The notes under the pieces: generated by a model
Databases searched by the model: none
The model's input: only the letters and a program-made list of their open reading frames with translations
Told to the model about the DNA's origin: nothing
Shown: positions 26,041-34,647 of the stretch, piece by piece
Layout of the letters: each line of letters opens with the position of its first letter
Numbering within the stretch: the stretch's first letter is position 1
Source: Hymenobacter negativus
GTDB taxonomy: Bacteria; Bacteroidota; Bacteroidia; Cytophagales; Hymenobacteraceae
Assembly: GCF_016056375.1 (NCBI RefSeq)
Contig: NZ_JAEDAE010000003.1
Coordinates: forward strand, 310,001-374,000
DNA: 64,000 nucleotides
Direction of reading: 5' to 3'
Position numbers and translations under genes: made by a program

Positions 26041-28506
26041 ATGCACATTTCCGTCAAATACCGCCGTTTCGCGCCCTTACTGTCGCTGCTGGCGCTGCTC
26101 GGCTGCTCCGGCAACCCCAGCACCAAAGCCTCGCCCGAAGCCCCCGGCGTGCTGCCCGGTCCCATCGCCGGCACCGGCCAGACACTGCTTTCCAACGGCT
26201 GGAAGCTCAGCCCCGCCGGCACCACCACGCCCCTCGGCGACCTGCCCCTGAGCCTGCAAACCAGCCCCGACGGCCGCCTGGCCGCCGTAGTGAACACCGG
26301 CTGGGGCGAAAACTCGGTGCAGCTGCTCGACGCCGCCACCGGCCAGGTGCTCGATACCGAAGTGGTGCCTGCTGCCTGGGCCGGCCTCGCTTTCGCGCCC
26401 GATGGCCGCTCGCTCTACGCCTCTGGCGGGCAGCACAACCGCATTCACTGCTTCCACATCGAGGGCCAGAAGCTCCAGCCCGACAGCGCCTTCGTGCTGG
26501 GTGCGAAATGGCCGAAGCAGAAAATCGGCGTGGCCGGCCTCGCCGTCGATGGCCGCCGCAACGCGCTCTACGCCGTGACGCGGGAGGATAATTCGCTCTA
26601 CACCTTCGACCTGAAAACGCGCCGCGTCCTGCGCACCCTCAGGCTGCCGGCCGAGGCATACGGCGCCCTGCTCAGTCCCGATGGTACGCGGCTCTACGTC
26701 ACGCTCTGGGGCGGCCATGCGGTGGCGGTTTATGATACCGAAAAGCAACAGCTATTGGCTTCGATTCCCGTCGAAAGCCACCCCAACGACCTCGCCCTGA
26801 CCCGCGACGGCCGCCGCCTGTTTGTGGCCAACGCTAACAGCAACTCGGTTTCCGTCATCGACACCCGCGCCGGCCTCGTCACCGAAACGCTGAATACGGC
26901 TCTTTTTCCCGCCTCGCCCGCCGGCAGCACACCCGATGGCCTGGCCCTGAGCGCCGACGACTCCCAACTCTTCATCGCCAATGCCGACAACAACTGCCTG
27001 GCCGTGTTTGATGTGCGGGAGCCCCGTGCCAGCCGTCCGCTGGGCTTCATCCCCACGGGCTGGTACCCCACGGCGGTGCGCGTGGTGGGCCAGCAGCTGT
27101 TGATTGCCAACGGCAAAGGCATCACTTCCAAGCCCAATCCCGACGGCCCCAACCCGGTGCGCGACGACGGCGAAAAGGGCAAAGGCTACATCGGCGGGTT
27201 GCTGCTGGGCTCGCTCTCGCGCCTGCCCGTGCCCGACGAAAAAGCTCTGGCTGCGTTCTCCGCCCAAGTTTATGCCAACACACCCTTCACCAAAGCCCGC
27301 GAGGCCGCGCCCGAAGTGCCCGTCGGCAGCCCCGTGCCCCAGCGCGTGGGCGAGGCCTCGCCCATCAGGCACGTCTTCTACATCATCAAGGAAAACCGCA
27401 CCTACGACCAGGTGTTGGGTGATTTGCCGGCCGGCAACGGTGACGCCAGCCTCTGCCTCTTCCCCGAAAAAGTAACGCCCAACCACCACGCCCTCACCCG
27501 GGAGTTTGTGCTGCTCGATAATTTCTACGTGGATGCCGAAGTAAGTGCCGATGGCCACAACTGGAGCACCGCCGCCTACGCCACCGATTATGTCGAGAAG
27601 AACTGGCCGGTCAGCTACAGCGGCCGGGGCGGCGAGTACGATTTTGAAGGCCGCCGGGGCGAAGTAGCCGAGCCCAAAGACGGCTTCCTGTGGGACTATT
27701 GCCGCCGCGCCGGCCGCAGCTTCCGCAGTTACGGGGAATTTGTGTACAAGGGCAAAGCCAGCGTGCCGGCCCTCCAGGGCCACTTTTGCGAAGCCTACGC
27801 CGGCTTCGACCTGCACGTGCGCGACGTGAACCGCGAGCAAATCTGGGAGCAGGATTTCGACCGCCTCGTGGCCGCCAACCAACTGCCCGACCTCAGCATC
27901 ATCCGCCTGCCCAACGACCACACCTACGGCGCCCGCAAGGGCGAACTCAGCCCCCTGAGCTATGCCGCCGACAACGACCTAGCCCTCGGCCGCCTCATCG
28001 AGCACCTCTCGAAAAGTCCCGTCTGGAAGGAGTCGGTGGTGATGATAGTGGAAGACGACGCCCAGAACGGCCCCGACCACATCGACGCGCACCGCTCCAC
28101 GGCCTACCTGGTGGGGCCCTACATTCGCCGCCACGCCGTGGTGCACACCGCCTACACCACCTCGGGCATGCTGCGCACGCTGGAGCTCATTCTCGGCCTG
28201 CCGCCCATGAGCCAGTACGATGCCGCTGCCCTGCCGCTCTGGGCCTGCTTTACCGCCAAGCCCGATTTCAAACCCTACACCCTGCGCCCCGCCACCACGC
28301 CGCAGGACGTGCGCAACACCGCCTTCAACGCCCCCGCCCGCCGCTCCCTAAAGTTCGACCTGACCCGCGAAGACGCCGCCCCCGACCTTGCCTTCAACGA
28401 GAACATCTGGCAGGCCATTCGGGGCGAGCACAGCCGCATGCCCGCCCCACGCCGCAGCGCCGCCGTGCGCGAGGCGAAGGCTGAGCATGAAGAAGAAGAG
28501 GATTGA
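26041..28506 (+). CDS. YncE propeller/phosphoesterase bifunctional lipoprotein
   Basis: An 821-residue lipoprotein: the lipobox ALLGCSG places the acylated cysteine at residue 22. Residues about 55-370 form a YVTN/YncE-type beta-propeller (TSPDGRLAAVVNTGWGENSV, LLSPDGTRLYVTLWGGHAVA). Residues about 442-780 are a phosphoesterase/alkaline-phosphatase-like domain, with VFYIIKENRTYDQVLGDLP, the metal-site region VDAEVSADGHNWS, PNDHTYG, and the late VEDDAQNGPDHIDAHRS. This architecture is known as bifunctional YncE/alkaline phosphatase family. It acts on the outside of a membrane; the substrate is unknown. The tail is acidic (EHEEEED). It is divergent from the L,D-transpeptidase gene. Confidence 0.87.
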   Translation: MHISVKYRRFAPLLSLLALLGCSGNPSTKASPEAPGVLPGPIAGTGQTLLSNGWKLSPAGTTTPLGDLPLSLQTSPDGRLAAVVNTGWGENSVQLLDAATGQVLDTEVVPAAWAGLAFAPDGRSLYASGGQHNRIHCFHIEGQKLQPDSAFVLGAKWPKQKIGVAGLAVDGRRNALYAVTREDNSLYTFDLKTRRVLRTLRLPAEAYGALLSPDGTRLYVTLWGGHAVAVYDTEKQQLLASIPVESHPNDLALTRDGRRLFVANANSNSVSVIDTRAGLVTETLNTALFPASPAGSTPDGLALSADDSQLFIANADNNCLAVFDVREPRASRPLGFIPTGWYPTAVRVVGQQLLIANGKGITSKPNPDGPNPVRDDGEKGKGYIGGLLLGSLSRLPVPDEKALAAFSAQVYANTPFTKAREAAPEVPVGSPVPQRVGEASPIRHVFYIIKENRTYDQVLGDLPAGNGDASLCLFPEKVTPNHHALTREFVLLDNFYVDAEVSADGHNWSTAAYATDYVEKNWPVSYSGRGGEYDFEGRRGEVAEPKDGFLWDYCRRAGRSFRSYGEFVYKGKASVPALQGHFCEAYAGFDLHVRDVNREQIWEQDFDRLVAANQLPDLSIIRLPNDHTYGARKGELSPLSYAADNDLALGRLIEHLSKSPVWKESVVMIVEDDAQNGPDHIDAHRSTAYLVGPYIRRHAVVHTAYTTSGMLRTLELILGLPPMSQYDAAALPLWACFTAKPDFKPYTLRPATTPQDVRNTAFNAPARRSLKFDLTREDAAPDLAFNENIWQAIRGEHSRMPAPRRSAAVREAKAEHEEEED

Positions 28507-28516
28507 GTAAACGAAA

Positions 28517-28679
28517 ACTCCCCTCCTTACCAAGGAGGAGACGCTGCCGCGCCGCGGCAGTTGGGGTGGTTGTTGGCATTGGGATAATTCCGAACGAAAG
28601 CCTGACGAGGCTGTTCAACGCCAACAACCACCCCCCGTTTCAGCTAAAGCTGAAACATCCCCTCCTTGGTGAGGGGAGT
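28517..28679. repeat. Dispersed palindrome, family D
   Basis: ACTCCCCTCCTT (from 28517) pairs with a right end GGTGAGGGGAGT (to 28679), and inside, GGGGTGGTTGTTGGC pairs with GCCAACAACCACCCC. Further small hairpins (CAGCTAAAGCTG) lie near the right end. It lies between the phosphoesterase and DUF2461 genes. Confidence 0.8.
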
Positions 28680-28703
28680 CCGACTGACCACACTTCTCAA
28701 GCT

Positions 28704-29369
28704 ATGCAGCTCAAACCCCTCTTCACTTTCCTCACTGCCCTCACCAAAAATAACGAGCGGCCCTGGTTCCAGGAGCGCAAGGCCACCTACGACGCGTTAC
28801 GCAAGCAATTTGAGGAAGACGCCGAGTTCTGGTACCAGGAGCTGGCTAAGCTGGACCCGGGCATCGCCGGCCCCGAAGGCCGCAAGAGCATCTTCCGCAT
28901 CTACCGCGACGTGCGTTTTAGCAACAACAAAGACCCGTATAAAACGCACTTTTCGGCCTATTTCACCGCCAGCGGCAAGGATATTGAAACACCCGGCTAC
29001 TACGTGCAGATTGGCCCCAATGGCAATACGCTCATCGGCGGCGGTTTCTACATGCCCGATAAAGCGCAACTGGCCGCCATCCGCCAGGAAATCGACTACA
29101 ACGCCGACAAGCTGAAAGCCATTCTGGCCGCGCCCGATTTCCGGCGCTACTTCGGCACGATGAGCGGCGACAAGCTCAAAAAATCCCCTGCCGCCTATTC
29201 CGTCGACCACCCCGAAATCGAGCTGCTAAAGCACAAAAGCTTCACCGCCACGCACCAGCTGAGCGATGCCGAAGTGCTGAGCCACGCCGATTTTCGGGCC
29301 CACGTAGTGGACGTATTTGCGGCGATGGTGCCGTTCTGCCAGTTCCTGCGCGGCGCAATTGAGGCGTAG
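28704..29369 (+). CDS. DUF2461-family protein
   Basis: A 221-residue protein matching DUF2461 (TIGR02453): opening LFTFLTALTKNNERPWFQER (residues 5-24), the central RIYRDVRFSNNKDPYKTHF (about 70-88), and the late GDKLKKSPAAYSVDHPEIELLKHKSF. The family is widespread, cytosolic and of unknown function. The ATG at 28704 begins directly at the conserved block; an upstream ORF extension only translates the family D repeat. The stop codon lies inside the next palindrome (family E). Confidence 0.85.
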   Translation: MQLKPLFTFLTALTKNNERPWFQERKATYDALRKQFEEDAEFWYQELAKLDPGIAGPEGRKSIFRIYRDVRFSNNKDPYKTHFSAYFTASGKDIETPGYYVQIGPNGNTLIGGGFYMPDKAQLAAIRQEIDYNADKLKAILAAPDFRRYFGTMSGDKLKKSPAAYSVDHPEIELLKHKSFTATHQLSDAEVLSHADFRAHVVDVFAAMVPFCQFLRGAIEA

Positions 29370-29441
29370 CGTGGACTTTGCGAGTCCGCGCCTGGGCTAG
29401 CTTCCGTTCACGAAGGCGCGGACTCGCAGAGTCCACGCTAC
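29366..29441. repeat. Dispersed palindrome, family E
   Basis: GTAGCGTGGACT (from 29366) pairs with AGTCCACGCTAC (to 29441); the stem continues with GCGAGTCCGCGCC and its complement. Only one clear mismatch is seen in 27 bases per arm. It supplies the stop codon of the DUF2461 gene and lies before the stop of the convergent DUF6702 gene. Confidence 0.85.
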
Positions 29442-29442
29442 A

Positions 29443-29946
29443 TTACCAACCGATGGTTTCTTCCTCGTGGCCGGCGCGGAACAGGGCACTCTGCTTCTTG
29501 CCGTTGGCCTCAATATTCACGATGTTCATCTGGTCGGCGAAGGTGTCGAGCAGCACGGCCTGGCGCAGCTTCACGGCTGTGACCGGGCCGGGCAGGGGCA
29601 CTTTGCAGTAGAACCAGCAGCCGTCGTTTTCGGCCTGCATGCCCAGCACTTGCAGCAGTAGCGGCTTGCCGCTGCTCACGCTCACCTGCAGGGTGCGCTG
29701 GAAGTACGCCGTGGCCAGCACCAGCGGACGCGGGCCGGCATCGGCGAGGTTAACGCGGGTGGGCTGGCCCTGCGAAAGCGCCTTTTCGAAGTCGTCAACG
29801 AAGACTTTAACTGAAAATTCCAGCTGCTTTTTAGCCGCGTTGTAGCGCATCTCCGTGATGGTGGAGTGATAGGCGTGAAACGCCGGCGCGGCCCCTGCCA
29901 GCGGAAAGAGGAGCAGCGCAGCCGCGAGGAGGGTGAGCAGGCGCAT
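29443..29946 (-). CDS. DUF6702-family exported protein
   Basis: A 167-residue protein with a signal peptide (residues 1-20). The mature start AFHAYHSTITEMRYNAAKKQ and the following KVFVDDFEKAL are the hallmark of DUF6702, a Bacteroidota family of predicted periplasmic beta-rich proteins; the late segment NDGCWFYCKVPLP and the C-terminal KKQSALFRAGHEEETIGW also agree. It lies downstream of rseP on the same strand, with a family B palindrome between them. Function is unknown; some relatives lie next to peptidase genes. Confidence 0.8.
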   Translation of the reverse strand: MRLLTLLAAALLLFPLAGAAPAFHAYHSTITEMRYNAAKKQLEFSVKVFVDDFEKALSQGQPTRVNLADAGPRPLVLATAYFQRTLQVSVSSGKPLLLQVLGMQAENDGCWFYCKVPLPGPVTAVKLRQAVLLDTFADQMNIVNIEANGKKQSALFRAGHEEETIGW

Positions 29947-29987
29947 GGGGAAAGAATGATTTAAGAGTGCTGATGTGAGAGGTTTCC

Positions 29988-30098
29988 GTCATCCTGAGCG
30001 CAGCGAAGGACCTTATCACGCTGAAACAACGGCAGTAACCAAGTAAGTTACCTGCATCGTTCAATCGTGGTAAGGTCCTTCGCTGCGCTCAGGATGAC
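29988..30098. repeat. Dispersed palindrome, family B, copy 2
   Basis: GTCATCCTGAGCGCAGCGAA (from 29988) pairs exactly with its complement ending at 30098; the stem runs through AGGACCTTA. It lies between rseP and the DUF6702 gene, both on the minus strand. Confidence 0.9.
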
Positions 30099-30113
30099 AG
30101 GTATAAGTTCCGT

Positions 30114-31460
30114 TTAGTGGAACAGCTTCATCACCTGCTTGAACACAATCACATACGCCATCAGGGCCAGAATCAGGACCGTGCCCACGCGCTGGGCGCC
30201 TTCCAGAAACTTGTCCGATGGCTTGCGGCGCAGAATCATCTCGTAGAGCAGGAACACCACGTGGCCGCCATCGAGGGCCGGAATGGGCAGCAGGTTCATA
30301 AAGGCCAGCACCATGCTCAGGCCGCCGGCCAGGCCCCAGAAGTGCTGCCAGTCCCAGGTACCGCCGAACTGCTGCGCAATCTCCACCGGCCCGCCCAGGC
30401 TTTCCGATGCCGATGCTTCGCCTTTGAAAATTTTGCCGAAGGCCCGCGCCTGTAAGCCAATCACCCCAAAGGCCTTGCTTACGCCCTGCGGAATGGACTC
30501 GGCCAGCGTGTACTTGCGGGTGCCGAGCTGCAGGGTCGACTTGCGCTCGAAGCCGATGCGGCCCGAACTGGTGACGGCAATGTTCAGCGTGAGGGGCTGG
30601 CCACCGCGCTGCACCTGCACGGGCACGGTCTTGTCCTTGTTGGCCAGCAGCACGGCTTGGAGCTCATCGAAGAATTGCACCGGCTGCCCGGCCACGTTCG
30701 TAATCACGTCGCCCACCTGCAGGCCGGCTTTGGCGGCGTTGCCGCCGGGCGTCACGCGGTCCACGGCGAAGGTTTCGCGGGGGCGCACCAGCAGGCTGTC
30801 GGCGCTCTGCTTGCCAAATTTGTCGAGGAAGTTTTTTGGAATTTTGATGTCTTCCAGCTGCCCATTGCGCTCCACGGTGTAGTAGGAGTTGTCGCCCATA
30901 ATGACCTCGGGCTTGTACACATCATCGAACTCATCGAACGGGCGGCCGTTGATTTTCACAATCTTGTCGCCGGTGCGGAAGCCGATTTCGCGGCCCAAGC
31001 CGTTGGGCAGAATGCCGTAGCGGGCCTCCGAAGCCGGCAGAAACGTGTCGCCGTAATGGAACGTCATCGCCCCGAAGATGATGATGCCCAGCACCACGTT
31101 CATGATGATGCCGCCGAGCATCACCAGCAGGCGCTGCCAGGCGGGCTTGCCGCGGAACTCGTCGGGCTGCGGCGGGCCGGCCAGGGCCGAGGCGTCCTGC
31201 GTCTCGTCAATCATGCCGTGAATCTGCACGTACCCGCCCAGCGGGAACCAACCAATGCCGTATTCCGTCTCGCCAATCTTCTTTTTCAGAAGCGCGAAAT
31301 TGGCCACGTTGGGCATCGGAAACAGGAAGTCGAAGAAGATGTAGAACTTATCGACCCGGATTTTAAAGAGCTTGGCGAAGGCGAAATGGCCGAATTCGTG
31401 CAAGCCAACGAGGATAGAAAGTGCCAGCACAAGCTGGCCAATCATGGTGAGGATAGCCAA
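30114..31460 (-). CDS. rseP: Site-2 intramembrane zinc protease RseP
   Basis: A 448-residue site-2 protease family member. HEFGH (residues 21-25, numbered from the TTG start) is the catalytic zinc motif in the first helix. A PDZ domain occupies about 215-300 (ETFAVDRVTPGGNAAKAGLQ, GDVITNVAGQPV), and the second zinc-ligand motif is LLPIPALDGGHVVF (about 388-401). In other bacteria it releases anti-sigma factors in the envelope stress response. The start at 31460 is TTG; an ATG five codons later (31445) is an alternative. It lies downstream of dxr, a pairing common in Bacteroidota. Confidence 0.92.
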   Translation of the reverse strand: MAILTMIGQLVLALSILVGLHEFGHFAFAKLFKIRVDKFYIFFDFLFPMPNVANFALLKKKIGETEYGIGWFPLGGYVQIHGMIDETQDASALAGPPQPDEFRGKPAWQRLLVMLGGIIMNVVLGIIIFGAMTFHYGDTFLPASEARYGILPNGLGREIGFRTGDKIVKINGRPFDEFDDVYKPEVIMGDNSYYTVERNGQLEDIKIPKNFLDKFGKQSADSLLVRPRETFAVDRVTPGGNAAKAGLQVGDVITNVAGQPVQFFDELQAVLLANKDKTVPVQVQRGGQPLTLNIAVTSSGRIGFERKSTLQLGTRKYTLAESIPQGVSKAFGVIGLQARAFGKIFKGEASASESLGGPVEIAQQFGGTWDWQHFWGLAGGLSMVLAFMNLLPIPALDGGHVVFLLYEMILRRKPSDKFLEGAQRVGTVLILALMAYVIVFKQVMKLFH

Positions 31461-31477
31461 GGGGAATTTTTATTAAT

Positions 31478-31600
31478 CTGTTATCGTGAGCATGTCGCGC
31501 ATTAAGCGAGGTCGAAGGGCCTTATCACGCTCGCGCTGCATGTATGAGTAAATCTGACGAAAGTAGCCGTGATAAGATGCTTCCTTCGTCAGCATGACAA
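31478..31600. repeat. Degenerate palindrome, family B-like, copy 3
   Basis: The left part (GTTATCGTGAGCATGTCGCG, then AAGGGCCTTATCACG) and right part (CGTGATAAGATGCTTCC, then TTCGTCAGCATGACA) pair imperfectly. It fills the gap between dxr and rseP. Confidence 0.65.
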
Positions 31601-31606
31601 AAGTTG

Positions 31607-32773
31607 TCAGACCAGGCTTTCGGCCAACTGCCGCGTTTCCGCGTCGGTAGCCACCAGGTCGGCCAATATCGGCTCTGCAAGGTACGATACCCGCGCCAGG
31701 CACTCGGCCACTAGGTCTGACATTTGACGGAAGCCCACCTGCTCCCGCAAAAATGCGGCCACGGCCACTTCGTTGGCCGCGTTGAGCACGCAGGGCGCGT
31801 TGCCACCGCGCCGCATGGCCCCGAAGGCCAGCTCCAGGTTGGGAAATGCCACGCGGTCGGGCGCCTCAAACGTGAGCGTAGGGTAATCGAGAAAGGAGAA
31901 GCGCGGGAAGGTGTTGGCCAGCCGCTGCGGGTAGCCCAGCGCGTACTGGATGGGCAGTTTCATATCGGGCAAACCGAGCTGGGCTTTCAGCGAGCCGTCC
32001 TCGAACTGCACCAGCGAGTGCACGATGCTTTGCGGGTGCACCACCACGTCAATCTGCTCATCGCGCAGGCTGAAGAGCCACTTGGCTTCGATGACTTCCA
32101 GGCCCTTGTTCATGAGCGAAGCCGAGTCGATGGTGATTTTGGCGCCCATCTCCCAGTTGGGGTGTTTCAGGGCCTGGGCCTTGGTCACGGCCTCCATCTC
32201 GCGGGCCGAGCGGCCGCGGAAGGGGCCGCCCGAGGCGGTGAGAATGATTTTCTCGATGGGGTTCACTTCCTCGCCCACCAAGCACTGGAAAATGGCCGAG
32301 TGCTCCGAATCGACGGGCAGCAGGCGCACTTTGTGCTGTTTGATGAGGCTGGTAATCAGCTCGCCGGCCACCACCAGGGTTTCCTTGTTGGCGAGGGCAA
32401 TGTCCTTGCCGGCCCGGATGGCGGCCACCGTGGGCAGCAGTCCGGCGTAGCCCATGAGGGCGGTAAGCACGATGTCGATTTCGGGCCGGGTAACTACTTC
32501 GGCCAGGGCTGCGGCGCCGGCCAGCACCTCGGTTTCGGGCTGGTCGGCCAGGGCGGCTTTCAGGGATTGGTACAGGCTGTCATCGCCGATAACCACGGCG
32601 GCGGGCCGAAACTCCCGCGCCTGCTGCGCCAGCAGTTCCCACTGCCGCTGCGCGCTGAGCACCGCCACCCGGAACCGGCCCGGCTGCTGCCGCACCACCT
32701 CCAGCGCCTGCGTACCAATGGAACCCGTTGCGCCTAGCAGGGCCAGCGTTTTTACCTTCTTTTCTTCAAGCAT
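31607..32773 (-). CDS. dxr: 1-deoxy-D-xylulose-5-phosphate reductoisomerase
   Basis: A 388-residue enzyme of the MEP isoprenoid pathway, converting DXP to MEP with NADPH and a divalent metal. The dinucleotide motif GATGSIG lies at about residues 14-20. Metal and substrate motifs are LANKETLVVAGELI, LPVDSEHSAIFQCL, ILTASGGPFRG and the hallmark DSASLMNKGLEVIEA. The ATG at 32773 follows a good Bacteroidota promoter. It heads the dxr-rseP transcription unit. Confidence 0.96.
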   Translation of the reverse strand: MLEEKKVKTLALLGATGSIGTQALEVVRQQPGRFRVAVLSAQRQWELLAQQAREFRPAAVVIGDDSLYQSLKAALADQPETEVLAGAAALAEVVTRPEIDIVLTALMGYAGLLPTVAAIRAGKDIALANKETLVVAGELITSLIKQHKVRLLPVDSEHSAIFQCLVGEEVNPIEKIILTASGGPFRGRSAREMEAVTKAQALKHPNWEMGAKITIDSASLMNKGLEVIEAKWLFSLRDEQIDVVVHPQSIVHSLVQFEDGSLKAQLGLPDMKLPIQYALGYPQRLANTFPRFSFLDYPTLTFEAPDRVAFPNLELAFGAMRRGGNAPCVLNAANEVAVAAFLREQVGFRQMSDLVAECLARVSYLAEPILADLVATDAETRQLAESLV

Positions 32774-32797
32774 AATGATGCAAACACGGAAACGGCG

Positions 32798-32826
32798 CAA
32801 AAGTACGCTGCCCCTGCGCTCACCAA
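32798..32826 (-). promoter_or_regulatory. Bacteroidota-type promoter of dxr
   Basis: On the minus strand TTG (32824-32826) is followed 21 bases later by TACTTTTG (32798-32805), a match to the -33 TTG/-7 TAnnTTTG consensus with usual spacing. The -7 box lies 24 bases before the ATG. Confidence 0.6.
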
Positions 32827-32832
32827 CCAGAT

Positions 32833-32910
32833 TGTCATGCCGACGCACGAGGAACCCGAAGTAAGCAGTTCTGACCACTTCACTCAGATTCCTCCTGCGT
32901 CGGAATGACA
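32833..32910. repeat. Palindrome TGTCATGCCGACGCA type
   Basis: TGTCATGCCGACGCACGAGGAA (22 bases in total, from 32833; key arm TGTCATGCCGACGCA) pairs imperfectly with TTCCTCCTGCGTCGGAATGACA ending at 32910. It lies between dxr and the GAF gene and its ends resemble families A and B (TGTCAT). Confidence 0.7.
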
Positions 32911-32923
32911 GGGCAACGGACGG

Positions 32924-33634
32924 TTACACCCGCTTGAGGGTGGCCGTCACAAACTGGTCGACTACGCCCGCAATGGATTTTACCTCGGCCACCACACTTT
33001 CCGTGAGCTGAGCGGGGCCACCGGGAGGCGTGGTGCGCTCGGCCAGGGCGCTGAGGCGGGAAAGCTGCCCGCCAATGGCCCGGTACACGGGGTTCCAGAG
33101 CACGGCGGTGCTGTCGGCGTGTGCGCCCAGGGTGCGGCGCAGCTCCAGCAGGCGCATCACCAAGCCGGCCAAAGTGGCCAGCAGTTCGCGCTCGACGGGG
33201 GCAAACTGCCGGGGCGGGCCGTCGTACACGCACAGCGAGCCGAGGTTGTAGCCGTCGGGGGTGCGCAGGTTGTGGCCGGCATAAAAGCTCAGGCCCAGCT
33301 GCTGAAGCAAGGAAATATCGACGCCGGGCGCGCTGGCCTTATTCATGTCTTCGTACACCGCCGTTTCGTCCTGCAGAATGGTGGCCGAGCACATGCTTTG
33401 TCCGCGCGGTACCCGCTCGATGGCCACCGGCAGGTTGTAAGGCGCTTTCACCAGCACTTCGTCCTTTTCCACAATGGAGAGCATGGCGTTGGAAACGCCG
33501 AAGAGCCGGGCCGTGGCGGCCACCACATCATCCAGCACTTTTTCGCTGCGTGCGTCCAGCAACTGGTAGCCTTCGAGGGCGTGCAGCCGGGCCGCGTCGT
33601 TGGCCGGTATCAGGGAACTAGAAGTATCAACCAA
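32924..33634 (-). CDS. GAF-domain protein, paralogue 1
   Basis: A single-GAF protein of 236 residues if it starts at the TTG at 33634; a GTG at 33769 would add 45 low-complexity residues. The GAF domain covers about 25-165: LDDVVAATARLFGVSNAMLS, CSATILQDETAVYEDMNKAS, FYAGHNLRTPDGYNLGSLCV. No kinase, HD or cyclase output domain follows; the tail (about 170-236) is helical. Such proteins may be stand-alone sensors or redox/ligand-binding adaptors. The paralogue at 33845-34549 is about 60% identical by eye and lies directly upstream on the same strand. No ATG is available near the N terminus of either. Confidence 0.78.
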   Translation of the reverse strand: MVDTSSSLIPANDAARLHALEGYQLLDARSEKVLDDVVAATARLFGVSNAMLSIVEKDEVLVKAPYNLPVAIERVPRGQSMCSATILQDETAVYEDMNKASAPGVDISLLQQLGLSFYAGHNLRTPDGYNLGSLCVYDGPPRQFAPVERELLATLAGLVMRLLELRRTLGAHADSTAVLWNPVYRAIGGQLSRLSALAERTTPPGGPAQLTESVVAEVKSIAGVVDQFVTATLKRV

Positions 33635-33844
33635 AATAAAAAGAGGTAAATAGGAGCGGCTGGTAAGAAGCGCTTGGTTCTGGCCGGCCACGGGAGCGGA
33701 CGCGGTTACCGCCGAGCTTTCAGGTGCTGCTTGTACCCCGGGCAGCGGGCCAGGGTTACGTGATTGCACCGGGTTGAGGGGGCGGTTTTCAACGCAAACC
33801 CCAAACAGGTCAGGAAAATTCTCCGACGAGTTGTGCTGGCGCGG

Positions 33845-34549
33845 CTACTTGCGGCGCAGGGTGTTAGCCACCAACTGGTCCAAGTTGGCCACAATGCTGC
33901 TGGCTTCCTGCGCCACGGCCGGGGCAAGCGGGCCATTGGGCGGACCTGCGTGCTGGGCCAGGTTATTGAGCACCGCCAGCTGTTCGCTCATACTACGGTA
34001 AATAGTGCCCCAAAGCAGCGCCGTGAGGCCGGAATGTGGCCCCATCACGCGGCGCAGCTCCAGTAGGTGCATGACCAGGGCGGCCAGCTGGCTCAGCAGG
34101 TGGCGCTCGGCGGACGGGAAGTGGCGGGGCGGGCCATCGAAGAGGCAGAGCGTACCGATGTTGTAGCCGTCGTCCGTGCGCAGGTTGTGGCCGGCGTAGA
34201 AATGCAGCCCCAATTGCAGAATCAACGAAATATCGACGCCCGGCGCGCTCTTTTGGTTGAGGTCTTCGAATACGGCCGTCTCGTTTTGCAGAACGGTGGC
34301 CGAGCACAGGCTTTGCTCGCGGGGCAGACGCTCGAGGGGTACCGGCAGGTTGTAAGGCGCTTTGAGCAGTACTGTAGTGCCCTCCACCATGGTGAGCATG
34401 GCGTTGGAAACCCGGAAGAGGTGGGCGGTGGCGGCCACCACATCGTCGAGGATTTGCTCGCGGTGCGCGTCCAGCAGCCGGTAGCGGCCGAGGGCCTGGA
34501 GGCGGGCCGCGTCATCGGCCGGAAGCAGGATGTTCGGTAGAGCAGTCAA
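33845..34549 (-). CDS. GAF-domain protein, paralogue 2
   Basis: A 234-residue GAF-only protein starting with TTG at 34549 (then TALPNILLPADDAARLQALG). The GAF domain spans about 28-165 with LDDVVAATAHLFRVSNAMLT, CSATVLQNETAVFEDLNQKS and FYAGHNLRTDDGYNIGTLC, closely matching paralogue 1; the helical tail is also conserved. The two genes are 210 bases apart on the same strand and probably arose by tandem duplication. No attached effector domain is seen, so output must depend on partners. Confidence 0.8.
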   Translation of the reverse strand: MTALPNILLPADDAARLQALGRYRLLDAHREQILDDVVAATAHLFRVSNAMLTMVEGTTVLLKAPYNLPVPLERLPREQSLCSATVLQNETAVFEDLNQKSAPGVDISLILQLGLHFYAGHNLRTDDGYNIGTLCLFDGPPRHFPSAERHLLSQLAALVMHLLELRRVMGPHSGLTALLWGTIYRSMSEQLAVLNNLAQHAGPPNGPLAPAVAQEASSIVANLDQLVANTLRRK

Positions 34550-34634
34550 GGCCAGGAGCTGAAGTGTAGATGAAGATACGCAGAATGACCGAAAATGTGA
34601 CGTGCCCGCGTCCAGCCGCCCGGGCGCCGCCCGT

Positions 34635-34642
34635 TACCTTTG
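34635..34642 (+). promoter_or_regulatory. Bacteroidota -7 box (TACCTTTG) 5 bases before a GTG start
   Basis: An exact TAnnTTTG match ends 5 bases before the GTG at 34648. If used, the transcript would start at or very near the start codon, making it leaderless or nearly so. No TTG at -33 was found. Confidence 0.4.
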
Positions 34643-34647
34643 GTGCC

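Noticed and set aside
26752..27921. 389-codon open frame on the minus strand
   Set aside because: It is antisense to the propeller-phosphoesterase lipoprotein and has no domain.
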